From assembly GCA_913055695.1 (NCBI GenBank), contig CAJXKF010000001.1, positions 80,354 to 144,353 of the forward strand: 64,000 nt of DNA. Reading direction: 5' to 3'. The translations under genes and the position numbers were made by a program. This DNA comes from an uncultured Methylophaga sp. Lineage in GTDB: Bacteria > Pseudomonadota > Gammaproteobacteria > Nitrosococcales > Methylophagaceae. The notes under the pieces were generated by a model. It saw only the letters and a list, made by a program, of their open reading frames with translations, had not been told where the DNA came from and did not search any database. This document shows positions 8,193-17,215 of this stretch, one piece after another (positions within the stretch are counted from its first letter, which is position 1; each line of letters opens with the position of its first letter).

Positions 8193-8957
8193 TCAGTCAC
8201 GCCCCTCTCTCGCACTCATGGATCGCATTGCATCCAGCAACTCGACAGGAAGTGGAAACACGATGGTCGAGGATTTATCCCCGGCGATATCAGTCAAGGT
8301 CTGCAGGTAACGCAATTGCATCGACTGAGGCTGCTTGGCCAGAATCTCGGCTGCCTGCTGCAGTTTCTCCGAGGCTTGCAATTCACCCTCAGCATGGATG
8401 ACTTTGGCGCGACGATTCCGTTCGGCTTCCGCCTGCTTGGCAATCGCCCGGATCATGCTTTCATCGAGATCGACATGTTTGATTTCGACATTGGCGACTT
8501 TGATGCCCCAGGCATCAGTCTGTGAATCCAGAATCGTCTGAATATCGTTATTCAGCTTGTCCCGTTCTGACAGCATTTCATCAAGTTCATGCTGACCCAG
8601 TACCGATCTCAGTGTTGTTTGCGCCAGTTGACTGGTCGCATCGTAATATTGCTCGACCTGAATAATCGCTTTTTGCGGATCGATCACCCGGAAATAAACA
8701 ACCGCGTTAACGTGTACAGAGACGTTGTCCTGGGAAATGACATCCTGAGTCGGTACATCCATCACAATGGTCCGCAAATCGACCTTGACCATTTGCTGGA
8801 TGAAAGGAATGATGATGATGAAACCAGGTCCTTTCACCTTATAAAATCGACCCAGCAGGAAGACCACCCCACGTTCGTATTCACGCAAAATCCGGACTGC
8901 ACTGATCAAGAGTACAATGATGGCGATTGCCACCACGGCAAGAAATTGTAATGTCAT
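8193..8957 (-). CDS. SPFH/stomatin-like protein (slipin)
   Basis: A 254-residue inner-membrane protein with one N-terminal membrane segment (about residues 4-20), followed by an SPFH/Band 7 domain that starts [14 protein letters not shown], and a charged helical region ([21 protein letters not shown]) that drives oligomerisation. It belongs to the prokaryotic stomatin type that pairs with an NfeD protease. The start overlaps the end of the NfeD gene by 4 bases. It probably organises membrane microdomains or helps membrane protein quality control. Confidence 0.92.
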   Translation of the reverse strand: MTLQFLAVVAIAIIVLLISAVRILREYERGVVFLLGRFYKVKGPGFIIIIPFIQQMVKVDLRTIVMDVPTQDVISQDNVSVHVNAVVYFRVIDPQKAIIQVEQYYDATSQLAQTTLRSVLGQHELDEMLSERDKLNNDIQTILDSQTDAWGIKVANVEIKHVDLDESMIRAIAKQAEAERNRRAKVIHAEGELQASEKLQQAAEILAKQPQSMQLRYLQTLTDIAGDKSSTIVFPLPVELLDAMRSMSAREGRD

Positions 8958-10339
8958 GTTGCCTCCTCGTCTTTTGCTATCGCTTCGACTTCCAGTGTTA
9001 AGCCATCCAGCGCCTTCACCCTGGCTTTGTCACCTTTTTGCAGCGGGGTATGGGTTCTGGCGGTCCAGCGTTCACTGTGCACCAGCACTTTGCCCCTCTC
9101 ACTGAAACTTTCATCAGCCACGCAGATCGCGCCAATCATTTCCTCCTGCCCTGACACAATCGGATGATGCCGATTACGCAGCACCATACCCAGTGCCATC
9201 AGAAAGAAAGCCACCGTTGATACAGTGACACCGGCGATCACACCGATGTTAACGCCATAGCCGGGCAGTTCGGTATCAATCAGCATGACCGAGCCGGCAA
9301 CAAAAGCCGCCACCCCGCCAAGCCCGAGCACACCGAAACTGGGCTGGAAAACTTCAGCCACCATCAGCGCAATCCCCAGCAGCAGCAGAGCTAAACCGGC
9401 ATAATTAATCGGCAGGATCTGGAAAGAGAACAAAGCCAGCAACAGACAAATCGAACCGATGGTGCCGGGTACTATCGAACCGGGATTGGCAAACTCAAAG
9501 ATAAGGCCATAAATGCCAATCATCATCAGGATGTAAGCGATGTTGGGATTGGTGATGATTTCCAGCACTTTGTTGCGCCAGTCGGGCAGAATTTCATGGA
9601 GAACCACAGACTCGGTGTCCAGGGTGGTCTCATTACCGAGTACCTTCACTATTCTGCCGTCAAGTTGTTGAATTAAATCACGCTGATTCGCTGCCACAAT
9701 ATCGATGACATTTTGCTCCAGCGCCGCCTCCGCAGTCAGGCTTTTCGCCTCAACCACCGCCTTTTCTGCCCAGTCAGCGTTGCGACCACGCAGTTCCGCC
9801 AGCCCCCGAATATAAGCCACAGCGTCATTGACGACTTTACGCGTCATAGCATCACTGTTTTCAGCAGGCTCAGGACTCGCCTCCTGGTCTTTGTCTTTTT
9901 CCGCATCCGGCACAGGAGATTTCTCTTCTCCCGTGGCAAAACCGGGTGCCATCTGTACCGGCGTTGCCGCTCCGAGATTGGTAGCCGGCGTCATCGCTGC
10001 CACATGGCTGGCATAAAGCAGATAGGTACCGGCGCTGGCTGCCCGCGCTCCACCGGGGGTGACGTAAGTCACTACAGGCACAGGTGAGGAAATGATTTTT
10101 TTGATCATGTCCCGCATCGATAGATCGAGCCCGCCAGGGGTGTCGAGCCGGACCAATAGGAATGCCGCATCAGCTTCTACTGCCTGCTCAAGCGAGCGGG
10201 AAAAATAATCGGCGGTGGCGGGACTGATGACCCCGTCAATTTCAATGATATAGGCTTGCTGCGATTGTGCTGTAGCCGGGTTCAGGCTCCCTGACAGACA
10301 TAAAATCAGACTGACTGATAACAGCCATAATCGCATCAT
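8954..10339 (-). CDS. NfeD-family membrane serine protease
   Basis: A 461-residue protein. A signal peptide (1-24) is followed by a ClpP-like protease domain with [10 protein letters not shown] and the nucleophile-bearing [13 protein letters not shown], plus a Lys in MTRKVVNDA that fits the Ser-Lys dyad of this family. Four to five membrane segments follow (about 255-395), then a C-terminal OB-fold (about 400-455). This is the long form of NfeD; such proteases cleave the C-terminal tail of the partner stomatin, here the overlapping slipin gene. An acidic low-complexity insert (about 140-165, rich in Glu, Asp and Pro) interrupts the protease domain. Confidence 0.92.
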   Translation of the reverse strand: MMRLWLLSVSLILCLSGSLNPATAQSQQAYIIEIDGVISPATADYFSRSLEQAVEADAAFLLVRLDTPGGLDLSMRDMIKKIISSPVPVVTYVTPGGARAASAGTYLLYASHVAAMTPATNLGAATPVQMAPGFATGEEKSPVPDAEKDKDQEASPEPAENSDAMTRKVVNDAVAYIRGLAELRGRNADWAEKAVVEAKSLTAEAALEQNVIDIVAANQRDLIQQLDGRIVKVLGNETTLDTESVVLHEILPDWRNKVLEIITNPNIAYILMMIGIYGLIFEFANPGSIVPGTIGSICLLLALFSFQILPINYAGLALLLLGIALMVAEVFQPSFGVLGLGGVAAFVAGSVMLIDTELPGYGVNIGVIAGVTVSTVAFFLMALGMVLRNRHHPIVSGQEEMIGAICVADESFSERGKVLVHSERWTARTHTPLQKGDKARVKALDGLTLEVEAIAKDEEAT

Positions 10340-10384
10340 TATCCGGCTCCTTTACCTGACCGGTGTGGTGGCCGGTGAGGTGTT

Positions 10385-11578
10385 TCAGCGTATCGAGCGG
10401 TAAATCTGTGGTCGACTACGTTTGCTCAATACCAGTTGCCACAACTGGCCCTGCCGTGCTTTGAAAAAGCCGGCGCAGGACAAGAGATAGTATTTCCACA
10501 TCCTGTAGAAACGCTCGTCATATTTATGTGATAGTGACGGCCAGGCGGCATCGAAATTCTCCCACCAGGCCATCAGCGTGTTGTAGTAATCGTGACCGAA
10601 GTTATGCCAGTCTTCGATAATCAGGCGCTGATCCAGCACGCGGCTGAGTTGCTCGGCGGACGGCAGTTTGCCATTACGGAAAATGTATTTATCAATCCAG
10701 GGATCGACACGCTTGGTGGATTTATAGATACCGATGGTGTGCAGTAAAAACAGGCCATTGTCTTTCAACAGCCGGTTCACGGTATCGAAATATATCGGGT
10801 AATTCTTTTCACCGACATGTTCAAACATGCCAACCGAAACGATTTTGTCGTATTCACCATTAAGGTCACGGTAATCAATAAGTTCGATATTGACCGGAAG
10901 CCCTGCACAACGATCCTGAGCCAGTTTCTGCTGCTCCCTGGACACAGTGATACCCACCACTTCGACACCGTAATTCGCTGCTGCATAACGGGCCAGACCG
11001 CCCCAGCCACAACCTATCTCAAGCAACTTCTCGCCCGGTTTGAGTTCCAGCTTACGACAGATCATATCGAGTTTGTTGATCTGAGCCTGATCCAGATTGT
11101 CAGCCTGATGCCAGTAGCCGCAGGAGTAGCTCATGGTGGGGTCCAGCATCGACTCGAACACATCATTGCCGATATCGTAGTGTTGTTCGCCCACCTGGAA
11201 AGCCCGTTGGGTGGACTGCAGGTTGAACAGTCTGTGACGCATGACCTGCGTCAGCAATCGCATCCTGGCCCAGCCGCCAAGCTTTTCTTCGATATTGAAA
11301 CTGAGAATCCGGTAGAACAGCTGATCTAAACGCAGACAGTCCCACAACCCATCCATATAGCTCTCTCCGAAACCAAGCGAGCCTTTGCTTAGGATGCGTT
11401 GATAGACTTCGTCGCTGTGGACCTGGATGTCCCAGGGAGCATCACCATTGAATTGAACGCCGCACTTGGCCGCCAGATCCTGTAGTACCGAAGGTGGTGA
11501 TGGTTGAGAATCCCTGACATCACCGGCACTTGAGTAGGTTTGTTCCATTTTTTGCTGGAGTCGCGAAAATCTAGCCAT
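10385..11578 (-). CDS. cfa: Cyclopropane fatty acid synthase
   Basis: A 397-residue enzyme that transfers a methylene from S-adenosylmethionine to the double bond of unsaturated acyl chains in membrane phospholipids. The SAM motif LEIGCGWGGLARYAA is at about 186-200. The active-site features of true Cfa are present: SCGYW, GMFEHVG, LLHTIG, and the C-terminal YLLSCAGFFKARQGQLWQ. Among the three Cfa-like proteins in this region, this one looks most like the E. coli enzyme. It lies 45 bases upstream of the NfeD gene, so it may head a cfa-nfeD-slipin transcript. Confidence 0.95.
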   Translation of the reverse strand: MARFSRLQQKMEQTYSSAGDVRDSQPSPPSVLQDLAAKCGVQFNGDAPWDIQVHSDEVYQRILSKGSLGFGESYMDGLWDCLRLDQLFYRILSFNIEEKLGGWARMRLLTQVMRHRLFNLQSTQRAFQVGEQHYDIGNDVFESMLDPTMSYSCGYWHQADNLDQAQINKLDMICRKLELKPGEKLLEIGCGWGGLARYAAANYGVEVVGITVSREQQKLAQDRCAGLPVNIELIDYRDLNGEYDKIVSVGMFEHVGEKNYPIYFDTVNRLLKDNGLFLLHTIGIYKSTKRVDPWIDKYIFRNGKLPSAEQLSRVLDQRLIIEDWHNFGHDYYNTLMAWWENFDAAWPSLSHKYDERFYRMWKYYLLSCAGFFKARQGQLWQLVLSKRSRPQIYRSIR

Positions 11579-11704
11579 GCTGTTCTGTCCTTTGAGAATA
11601 GCCTGAGTAAACTGCTGAAACCTGTGGTTATTACGCTACCGCGAATTTTTAGCTATTACAATCGAAACAATGAATTATTAACTGATGTTCGTCGCCCTGA
11701 AAAC

Positions 11705-11735
11705 AAAAAACCCCGGCTGTTTTGCAGTCCGGGGT
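11705..11735 (-). terminator. Rho-independent terminator after bacterioferritin
   Basis: On the minus strand a CCCCGG...CCGGGG stem is followed by a run of six T. It lies directly after the bacterioferritin stop at 11742. Confidence 0.8.
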
Positions 11736-11741
11736 GAGTAT

Positions 11742-12221
11742 TTATTCGGCTTCTTTGACTATCTGGGCCTGATGATAATTTTCCAGGCCGACTTTCTCTA
11801 TCAGCCCCAGCTGGGTTTCCAGCCAGTCGACATGCTCTTCTTCGGAATCAAGGATTTCACGGAATAGATCCCGTGAAACATAATCTCCCACACTCTCGCA
11901 GTATTTGATTGCCTCTTTCAAATCCGGAATCGCATCCAGTTCCAGAGACAAATCGCACTGCAGCATTTCCCGGGTGTTTTCACCGATTCTCAGTGCCCCC
12001 AAATCCTGCAGGTTGGGCAAGCCCTCAAGGAATAATACCCGCTCAGTCAGCTTGTCGGCATGTTTCATTTCATCAATCGATTCATGGTATTCATGCTCGT
12101 AGAGATTATGCAGTCCCCAGTCTTTGTACATTTTGGCATGCAGAAAATACTGGTTAATCGCAATCAGTTCATTAGCCAGTACTTTATTAAGATATTCGAT
12201 AACTTTGACGTCGCCTTTCAT
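11742..12221 (-). CDS. bfr: Bacterioferritin
   Basis: A 159-residue iron-storage protein that assembles into a 24-subunit shell and oxidises Fe(II) at a di-iron site. Visible ligands are Glu in [12 protein letters not shown], the EMKHADKL segment (Glu51, haem-binding Met52, His54), Glu in LSLELDAI, and Glu/His in [12 protein letters not shown] terminator follows directly. The partner ferredoxin gene lies 317 bases upstream on the same strand and has its own Fur box, so the two may have separate promoters. Confidence 0.96.
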   Translation of the reverse strand: MKGDVKVIEYLNKVLANELIAINQYFLHAKMYKDWGLHNLYEHEYHESIDEMKHADKLTERVLFLEGLPNLQDLGALRIGENTREMLQCDLSLELDAIPDLKEAIKYCESVGDYVSRDLFREILDSEEEHVDWLETQLGLIEKVGLENYHQAQIVKEAE

Positions 12222-12538
12222 GGCCTCTCTCCTGTTTTAATCCAGCTTGAGATGATTATCGTTTTTTTAGTCAAAATGTCAAAGCTAAGCCACTGATAAT
12301 AAAATAAAATCGCAACTATTCTCATCTAGATTAGAAACGTTTTCAGATAGCTTTTCTCATTGCCGGAGCAGAGTGTCAGGCCCTAATGAAAAATTAGCTT
12401 GCTAAAGAGTGCCTTAGAATAACCCTACAAAAAGTATGAAATCGGGCTGGTTGATTTGAGCAGGCGGTTTTAAGTGAGGAAAGGGAAACTGAGCTTAACG
12501 GTGGATCAGTTTGCACCGCTTATTGTGCGCAAATAGAA
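12222..12538. other. Gene-free stretch between bfr and bfd
   Basis: No credible coding frame. It should carry the bfr promoter. A segment around 12311-12325 (GCAACTATTCTCATC) loosely resembles a Fur half-site, but the match is poor and I do not call it. No terminator is evident after bfd. Confidence 0.4.
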
Positions 12539-12745
12539 TCAGGAATAAACAGCCTGAACAGCAGGCAGCTCTGATACTTCAGACTGCTGACGCTCCTGAA
12601 GAATGCGGTTGACCTTGAACTGACATTTTCCACAACAAGCCGCAGCACCAGTTTCATTGCGAACAGAATCAATGCAGGATGCACCTTTATCAACTGCTGC
12701 ATGAATGGCGTCGGAATTAACATTGTTGCAGATACATACGATCAT
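12539..12745 (-). CDS. bfd: Bacterioferritin-associated ferredoxin
   Basis: A 68-residue [2Fe-2S] protein that reduces the bacterioferritin core so that stored iron can be released. The four cluster Cys are in MIVCICNN (C4, C6) and AACCGKC (C38 and C41), the arrangement of the BFD/Fer2_BFD domain. It has an extra C-terminal tail compared with the shortest family members. A clear Fur box lies 30 bases upstream (12775-12793), consistent with induction under iron starvation, when iron must be mobilised. Confidence 0.93.
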   Translation of the reverse strand: MIVCICNNVNSDAIHAAVDKGASCIDSVRNETGAAACCGKCQFKVNRILQERQQSEVSELPAVQAVYS

Positions 12746-12774
12746 GAATGGGTCACCTCATCAATCTTGATGTT

Positions 12775-12793
12775 AATGATAATAATTGTCATT
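12775..12793. promoter_or_regulatory. Fur box between bfd and the OmpR-type regulator
   Basis: AATGATAAT-A-ATTGTCATT is a 19-bp near-perfect palindrome (one mismatch) that fits the classical Fur consensus. It is 30 bases upstream of bfd (minus strand) and about 108 bases upstream of the response regulator start (plus strand), so it could control either direction; bfd is the expected target. Confidence 0.85.
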
Positions 12794-12900
12794 TAATTAG
12801 TCAACAAGATTTTGACTGTTCACCTTTCACTTTTTCACATGGCAATCACGCTTTATTCCGTTATGCTTTACTGTTGATAACAAACTTAAGGAGCAGCCAG

Positions 12901-13599
12901 ATGAAAATTAACCCGGCAACCGTGCTGATTGTAGAAGACCACCAGGATCTGGCTGCGAATATTGGTGATTTTCTTGAGGCCGGCGGGATGACGGTGGATT
13001 TTGCCGCCGATGGTCTGACTGCGGTTCAGCTCTGTAGTCAGCATCGCTACGATGCGCTGGTACTGGATATCATGATGCCGGGTATCGATGGCTACGAAGT
13101 CTGTCGCCGGGTGCGGGAGGATTTACAGCAGGATATGCCAATCATCATGTTGACCGCTCGCGATACGCTCGATGACAAACTTACCGGCTTTGAGCACGGC
13201 ACTGACGATTACCTGCTCAAGCCCTTCGAAATGAAAGAGCTGGAAGCACGATTGATCTCACACATCCGGCGTCACCGCGGAGAGATGGACAGCAAATCTC
13301 TGCAGGTGGCCGATATTGTGTTTGACCCCAAAACCATGCGTGTGACCCGCGCCGGTGATCCCATTAGACTCTCCCCCATCATGCTGCAAATCCTGCGGAT
13401 CTTAATGCGCGAATCGCCCAACCTGGTCACCCGGGAAAAGCTGGAAGCAGAAATCTGGGGTGAAGATACCCCGGATAGCGATACCTTGCGCAGTCATTTG
13501 TACAATCTGCGCAAGCTTATCGATAAACCTTTCCAGCAGAGCCTTTTGCATACCATTCCCGGTATCGGTTACAAGCTCTGTGAAGAAAAAGACCTGTAG
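12901..13599 (+). CDS. OmpR-family response regulator
   Basis: A 232-residue regulator with a receiver domain (VEDHQDL acidic patch, phospho-acceptor in LVLDIMMPGIDGYE, Lys in LLKPFEM) and a C-terminal winged helix (LSPIMLQILRILM, then TLRSHLYNLRKLID and IPGIGYKL). The ATG at 12901 has AAGGAG 8 bases upstream; the longer frame from 12748 runs through the Fur box region and is not credible. A histidine kinase gene ends only 6 bases away in the opposite direction. The two are probably partners although arranged tail-to-tail. Confidence 0.93.
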   Translation: MKINPATVLIVEDHQDLAANIGDFLEAGGMTVDFAADGLTAVQLCSQHRYDALVLDIMMPGIDGYEVCRRVREDLQQDMPIIMLTARDTLDDKLTGFEHGTDDYLLKPFEMKELEARLISHIRRHRGEMDSKSLQVADIVFDPKTMRVTRAGDPIRLSPIMLQILRILMRESPNLVTREKLEAEIWGEDTPDSDTLRSHLYNLRKLIDKPFQQSLLHTIPGIGYKLCEEKDL

Positions 13600-13605
13600 G
13601 CAAGA

Positions 13606-14901
13606 CTAGTTCTTGAGCAATTGTGATTTAGGGAAATGCACACTGACTTCGGTGCCCTCTCCCAGTTCACTGGTGATTCTTAAATGCCAGTTATAACGGT
13701 TACATAAACGTTTAACGATGGTCATGCCCAGACCATAACCATTACCGGAGTTCTCAGCACGGTAAAATGGTTTAAACACCTGTTTGACCTGCTCTGAATC
13801 CATGCCCACACCACTGTCTTTCACTGAAAAGCCCTGGGGCCAGACTTTGATATAAATCGTGCCCTTAGGTGTGTAATTGAAAGCATTCCTCAACAGGTTG
13901 CCTATCAGAATCTTCAGGACCCGCTCCGGTGCGCTGAGCATCAGACTGGTATTGTCGTCTATCTCAACCTGGATGGCCTTGTCCTGGAACAGCAGTTTGA
14001 GTGTATCGATTTCATCGCTGATGAGATCATTAACGTCAACCCGGCTGCTTGGCAGGGAATCCTCCTCTTCGCGGGCCAGAATAAGCAGGGTCTCAATCAG
14101 CGCCTCCATATCATAGAGCGTCCGATAGATACGTCGTATGGTCTTATCATCCTCGACATTGTAACGGCGTTCCATCAGTTCCATCGCGCTGCGAAGTACC
14201 GCAATCGGCGTTCTCAGTTCATGACTGGCATCGCGGGTAAACAAGCGTTCCCGCTCAATAAAATGTTCCAGCCGGTGAGTAAACTGATCCAGTGCTTTGA
14301 CCAGGCTGCTGACCTCCTCATCCGGCATTTGGCGCAGCTCTTCCAGATCAAGATCCGGCAGATTACCCTCACGGATTTCCGCCTCTTCCACGGCTTTTGC
14401 CAGTTTAACAATCGGCGATACGGCCTTGTGTGACTGACGATAGGTCAGCCAGGCCAACAAATATAGCGTGACCAGCACTGCTGCCAGCGGCAGAATGCCG
14501 AACACCAGGGCCAGCCTGGACACCTTCACTTCATCAAAAACCAGGTACAGTCTGTCGTTGTTACGGTCTTCGACATAGACAATCGGTTCATCACCCTGAA
14601 ACCTGGCACGTTGCAGGCCCGGTGTCAGATCGCGCAGTGCCATCGGCACCGAAGACATATCATTATCCGGCGCCAGGTAGGCAATCAGGTTCATGGTGTT
14701 GGGCAAAGGAAAATCCGGCTGTTGCTGGCGCAGATTCCAGAAATGCTCAGCTTCTCCCTCCAGTGCCTCACGCACCAGGATGTCTTCTACTGTGGTCTTG
14801 GCGGCATAAATCCCGGCCACAGTCACAATACTGATGAGCAGGATCTGTATCAGGAAAGCTCTGACCAGCTTCGCCTGCAGGTTGGTTCTGGGTTTTGCCA
14901 T
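13606..14901 (-). CDS. Membrane sensor histidine kinase coupled to the lipid operon
   Basis: A 431-residue kinase. It has a membrane segment (about 13-33), a short periplasmic domain of about 95 residues, a second membrane segment (about 130-152), a HAMP-like linker, phospho-acceptor His227 in DASHELRTPIAV, and an ATPase domain with GNLLRNAFNYT, DSGVGM and GYGLGMTI. The ATG at 14901 shares its A with the stop codon of the upstream methyltransferase gene (TAATG), so it is translated as the last member of the lipid-modification operon. The OmpR-type regulator at 12901-13599 is the likely partner. This placement suggests feedback between envelope state and lipid modification. Confidence 0.92.
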   Translation of the reverse strand: MAKPRTNLQAKLVRAFLIQILLISIVTVAGIYAAKTTVEDILVREALEGEAEHFWNLRQQQPDFPLPNTMNLIAYLAPDNDMSSVPMALRDLTPGLQRARFQGDEPIVYVEDRNNDRLYLVFDEVKVSRLALVFGILPLAAVLVTLYLLAWLTYRQSHKAVSPIVKLAKAVEEAEIREGNLPDLDLEELRQMPDEEVSSLVKALDQFTHRLEHFIERERLFTRDASHELRTPIAVLRSAMELMERRYNVEDDKTIRRIYRTLYDMEALIETLLILAREEEDSLPSSRVDVNDLISDEIDTLKLLFQDKAIQVEIDDNTSLMLSAPERVLKILIGNLLRNAFNYTPKGTIYIKVWPQGFSVKDSGVGMDSEQVKQVFKPFYRAENSGNGYGLGMTIVKRLCNRYNWHLRITSELGEGTEVSVHFPKSQLLKN

Positions 14902-15938
14902 TAATCCGCCGTTTTTTTGCTGAACAGGTAGTGACCTACCAGCCACTCAGTGCCGTCACGATAACCGAATAACTCGGCACATGCCATGAAGAACAGCCGC
15001 CAGCGTTGCCACCACACCCTAGCCTGGTCAGCACCATAGGTATGTTCAAACAGACGGATTATTTCTGCCTGGTGTTCATCGGCATTATCAAGCCAGGCTT
15101 CAGCGGTCTGCTGATAGTGTTTGCCATTGACCAGCCACTGCTGTTCAATTTGCAGCTTCTGCTGGAAATGCAGCAGGGTGTCAGCTGATGGCATCAGGCC
15201 GCCAGTGAAGAAGTAACGGCCCATCCAGTTATCGTCACCTTCGGTCTCGAAAGGATAGACTACACTGCGGTGGCAGAAGATATGCACAAACAACTTACCA
15301 TCGTCTTTCAGCCAGCGGCCAATTTTGTCGAACAGGCGCTGATAGTTGCGCATATGCTCGAACATTTCCACCGATACGATGCGATCAAACTGCTCGTCCA
15401 GAGACAGTTCGTTGACATCACAGGTGATGACACGCACATTACTGAGCCCCCGCTCCTGCAAGCGTTTTTCAATAAAGCGACGTTGCGAGCTGGAATTGGA
15501 AACCGCTGTAATACGGGCATAAGGCAAATGTTCCGCCATATGCAGGGTCAAAGATCCCCAGCCGCATCCGAGTTCAAGAATGTGCTGACCGTTTTCCAGC
15601 TGCGCCCGTTGCAGATACAAATCCAGCATAGCCCGCTCAGCATCATCCAGGGTCAGGCATTCATTGTTCCACAGACAGCCGCTGTATTTGAGGTGTTTGC
15701 CCAATACCAGCTCATAAAAAGCTGCCGGCACTTCATAGTGTTGCTCATTGGCAGCATCGGTTTCTATGGCAATCGGGCTGCTGCGCAGCATCCTGATACA
15801 GCTTTGTTTACGCAGACTGGCCTGCTCGGGGTCAAAAGCCATCTCCTCCTGCAGACGTTTTTTCAGTAATTGACGAATACCGACTCGAATGACTGAATCG
15901 GGCACCATTTTTTTCTCTGCAAATTCAATCAGACGCAT
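14901..15938 (-). CDS. SAM-dependent methyltransferase, CFA-synthase superfamily
   Basis: A 345-residue cytosolic enzyme with SAM motif LELGCGWGSLTLHMAEHLP, the EMFEHMRNY motif and the VHIFCHRS segment. It belongs to the shorter coclaurine-N-methyltransferase-like branch of the Cfa superfamily rather than to true cyclopropane synthases; the C-terminus lacks the full Cfa signature. The start at 15938 (GGAG 8 bases upstream) overlaps the end of the DUF1295 gene by 14 bases. The substrate is unknown; a modified unsaturated fatty acyl chain is plausible from context. Confidence 0.87.
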   Translation of the reverse strand: MRLIEFAEKKMVPDSVIRVGIRQLLKKRLQEEMAFDPEQASLRKQSCIRMLRSSPIAIETDAANEQHYEVPAAFYELVLGKHLKYSGCLWNNECLTLDDAERAMLDLYLQRAQLENGQHILELGCGWGSLTLHMAEHLPYARITAVSNSSSQRRFIEKRLQERGLSNVRVITCDVNELSLDEQFDRIVSVEMFEHMRNYQRLFDKIGRWLKDDGKLFVHIFCHRSVVYPFETEGDDNWMGRYFFTGGLMPSADTLLHFQQKLQIEQQWLVNGKHYQQTAEAWLDNADEHQAEIIRLFEHTYGADQARVWWQRWRLFFMACAELFGYRDGTEWLVGHYLFSKKTAD

Positions 15939-16695
15939 GTTTTTTTCTCCACGGAATAAAGACACTGGTGGTTTGCTGGTAATGTCGATAGGCATCACCA
16001 CGGCTGCGGATTGCCTGCTGCTCGGTATAGGGAATGCCGGTGATGTAATAGAGAAATGCCAGCATCACCACTGGCGCCAGCCACAGCCAACTGCCACCCG
16101 AAATGCCGATCGCCATCAACGGATAGCTGAACCAGTGCAACCATTCAAAAAAATAATTGGGATGACGCGAAAAATACCAGAGACCCTCTTCACACACTTT
16201 GCCTTTGTTGGCGGGGTTGCTGCGAAACTGTTGCAACTGACGATCTGCCAGTGTGACACCACAAATAGCTATTAAAGCCAGTAGCAATGCCAGCATAATC
16301 GTGGTCAGATTGTGACTTTCAGCCTGACTCAACCACCACACCGGCAGTGTAAAGATAAAGGCCAGCAGAGCCTGAAACTGAAAAAAGAAAAAATGGTTGC
16401 GGTGAGTTTTTTCACCCCAGTACTGTCGCAGGTAGGCATAACGGCCGTCTTCCGGTTCACTGAATACGCGCCCACTGAGATGCCAGAACAAACGCAGATA
16501 CCAGAGACTCATCAGCCCGCCGGCAGTCACTCTCAGCAGCCAGTCGCCATCACTTAAAACAGCGTAATACACCGGCAGAAAGGTCATCAGGCCGGCCCAC
16601 AACACATCCACTACGCCGGCATTACGGCTTTTGCCTTCATAGAGCCAGCCCAGAAACATAACGACTGAGGCGATTAACAAGCTATACCAGAGCAT
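15925..16695 (-). CDS. DUF1295 family integral membrane protein
   Basis: A 256-residue protein with about six membrane segments. The C-terminal part has the DUF1295/steroid 5-alpha-reductase-like signature GLWYFSRHPNYFFEWLHW and ends RGDAYRHYQQTTSVFIPW. Members of this superfamily include NAD(P)H-dependent reductases of lipids. The ATG at 16695 has GGAGG upstream. It overlaps its neighbours on both sides by 14 bases. It probably reduces a lipid intermediate made by the methyltransferases, which is inference from family and position. Confidence 0.88.
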   Translation of the reverse strand: MLWYSLLIASVVMFLGWLYEGKSRNAGVVDVLWAGLMTFLPVYYAVLSDGDWLLRVTAGGLMSLWYLRLFWHLSGRVFSEPEDGRYAYLRQYWGEKTHRNHFFFFQFQALLAFIFTLPVWWLSQAESHNLTTIMLALLLALIAICGVTLADRQLQQFRSNPANKGKVCEEGLWYFSRHPNYFFEWLHWFSYPLMAIGISGGSWLWLAPVVMLAFLYYITGIPYTEQQAIRSRGDAYRHYQQTTSVFIPWRKKHASD

Positions 16696-17215
16696 GATTT
16701 CCCTCCTCTTCCTGTTGATGCCAGAGCCTGGCAAGACACATCAGCATCGGCACCAGCAATGCCCAGCTCAGGGACAGCGACAAAACCGCCATCCCCGGCT
16801 CAAGCAAAGTCACTGCACCCAGCTTACTGCCTGCCAGGTAAGATAAGGGTGCAGCAAAAACGGTCATCATTCCGAGCAGTTTCAGCCGTGGTTGCAGCCA
16901 GCTCAATGAATGATTCAGTGTCAGCATGAAATTGACCCAGAGACAGCCGATCCACCATGGGGCCAGCCCCCCCATGTCGCCATAGACATAGCCAATCCAG
17001 CCCATGTTCAGCCAGATGGTGTCGAGCATCATGCCGCTGAGCAGCCCCAGAGCAATGAGTTTGATATCGGTATACCGCCAGCGACTGAAATAGAGCTGAA
17101 TCACGGCAAAGCTGGCTGTCGCCAGCAAAGCATAAACGACTTTGCCATTCGCGGCAGCCAGAATAACGATCAGCCATACCGCCTGAAACGCAATAAAATT
17201 GAGCACATTACGCAT
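16682..17215 (-). CDS. DUF2878 family membrane protein
   Basis: A 177-residue, very hydrophobic protein with five or more membrane segments. FQAVWLIVILAAANG at the N-terminus and DTIWLNMGWIGY with APWWIGCLWVNFMLTLNHS in the middle mark the DUF2878 family. Its function is not known; it is regularly found in clusters with Cfa-like, DUF1365 and flavin oxidase genes. It overlaps both neighbours (8 bases with the upstream methyltransferase). Confidence 0.85.
   Translation of the reverse strand: MRNVLNFIAFQAVWLIVILAAANGKVVYALLATASFAVIQLYFSRWRYTDIKLIALGLLSGMMLDTIWLNMGWIGYVYGDMGGLAPWWIGCLWVNFMLTLNHSLSWLQPRLKLLGMMTVFAAPLSYLAGSKLGAVTLLEPGMAVLSLSLSWALLVPMLMCLARLWHQQEEEGNHALV

Noticed and set aside
12748-12900. 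An N-terminal extension of the OmpR-type regulator
   Set aside because: It crosses the Fur box region, and the ATG at 12901 has a strong AAGGAG and gives the standard receiver start.
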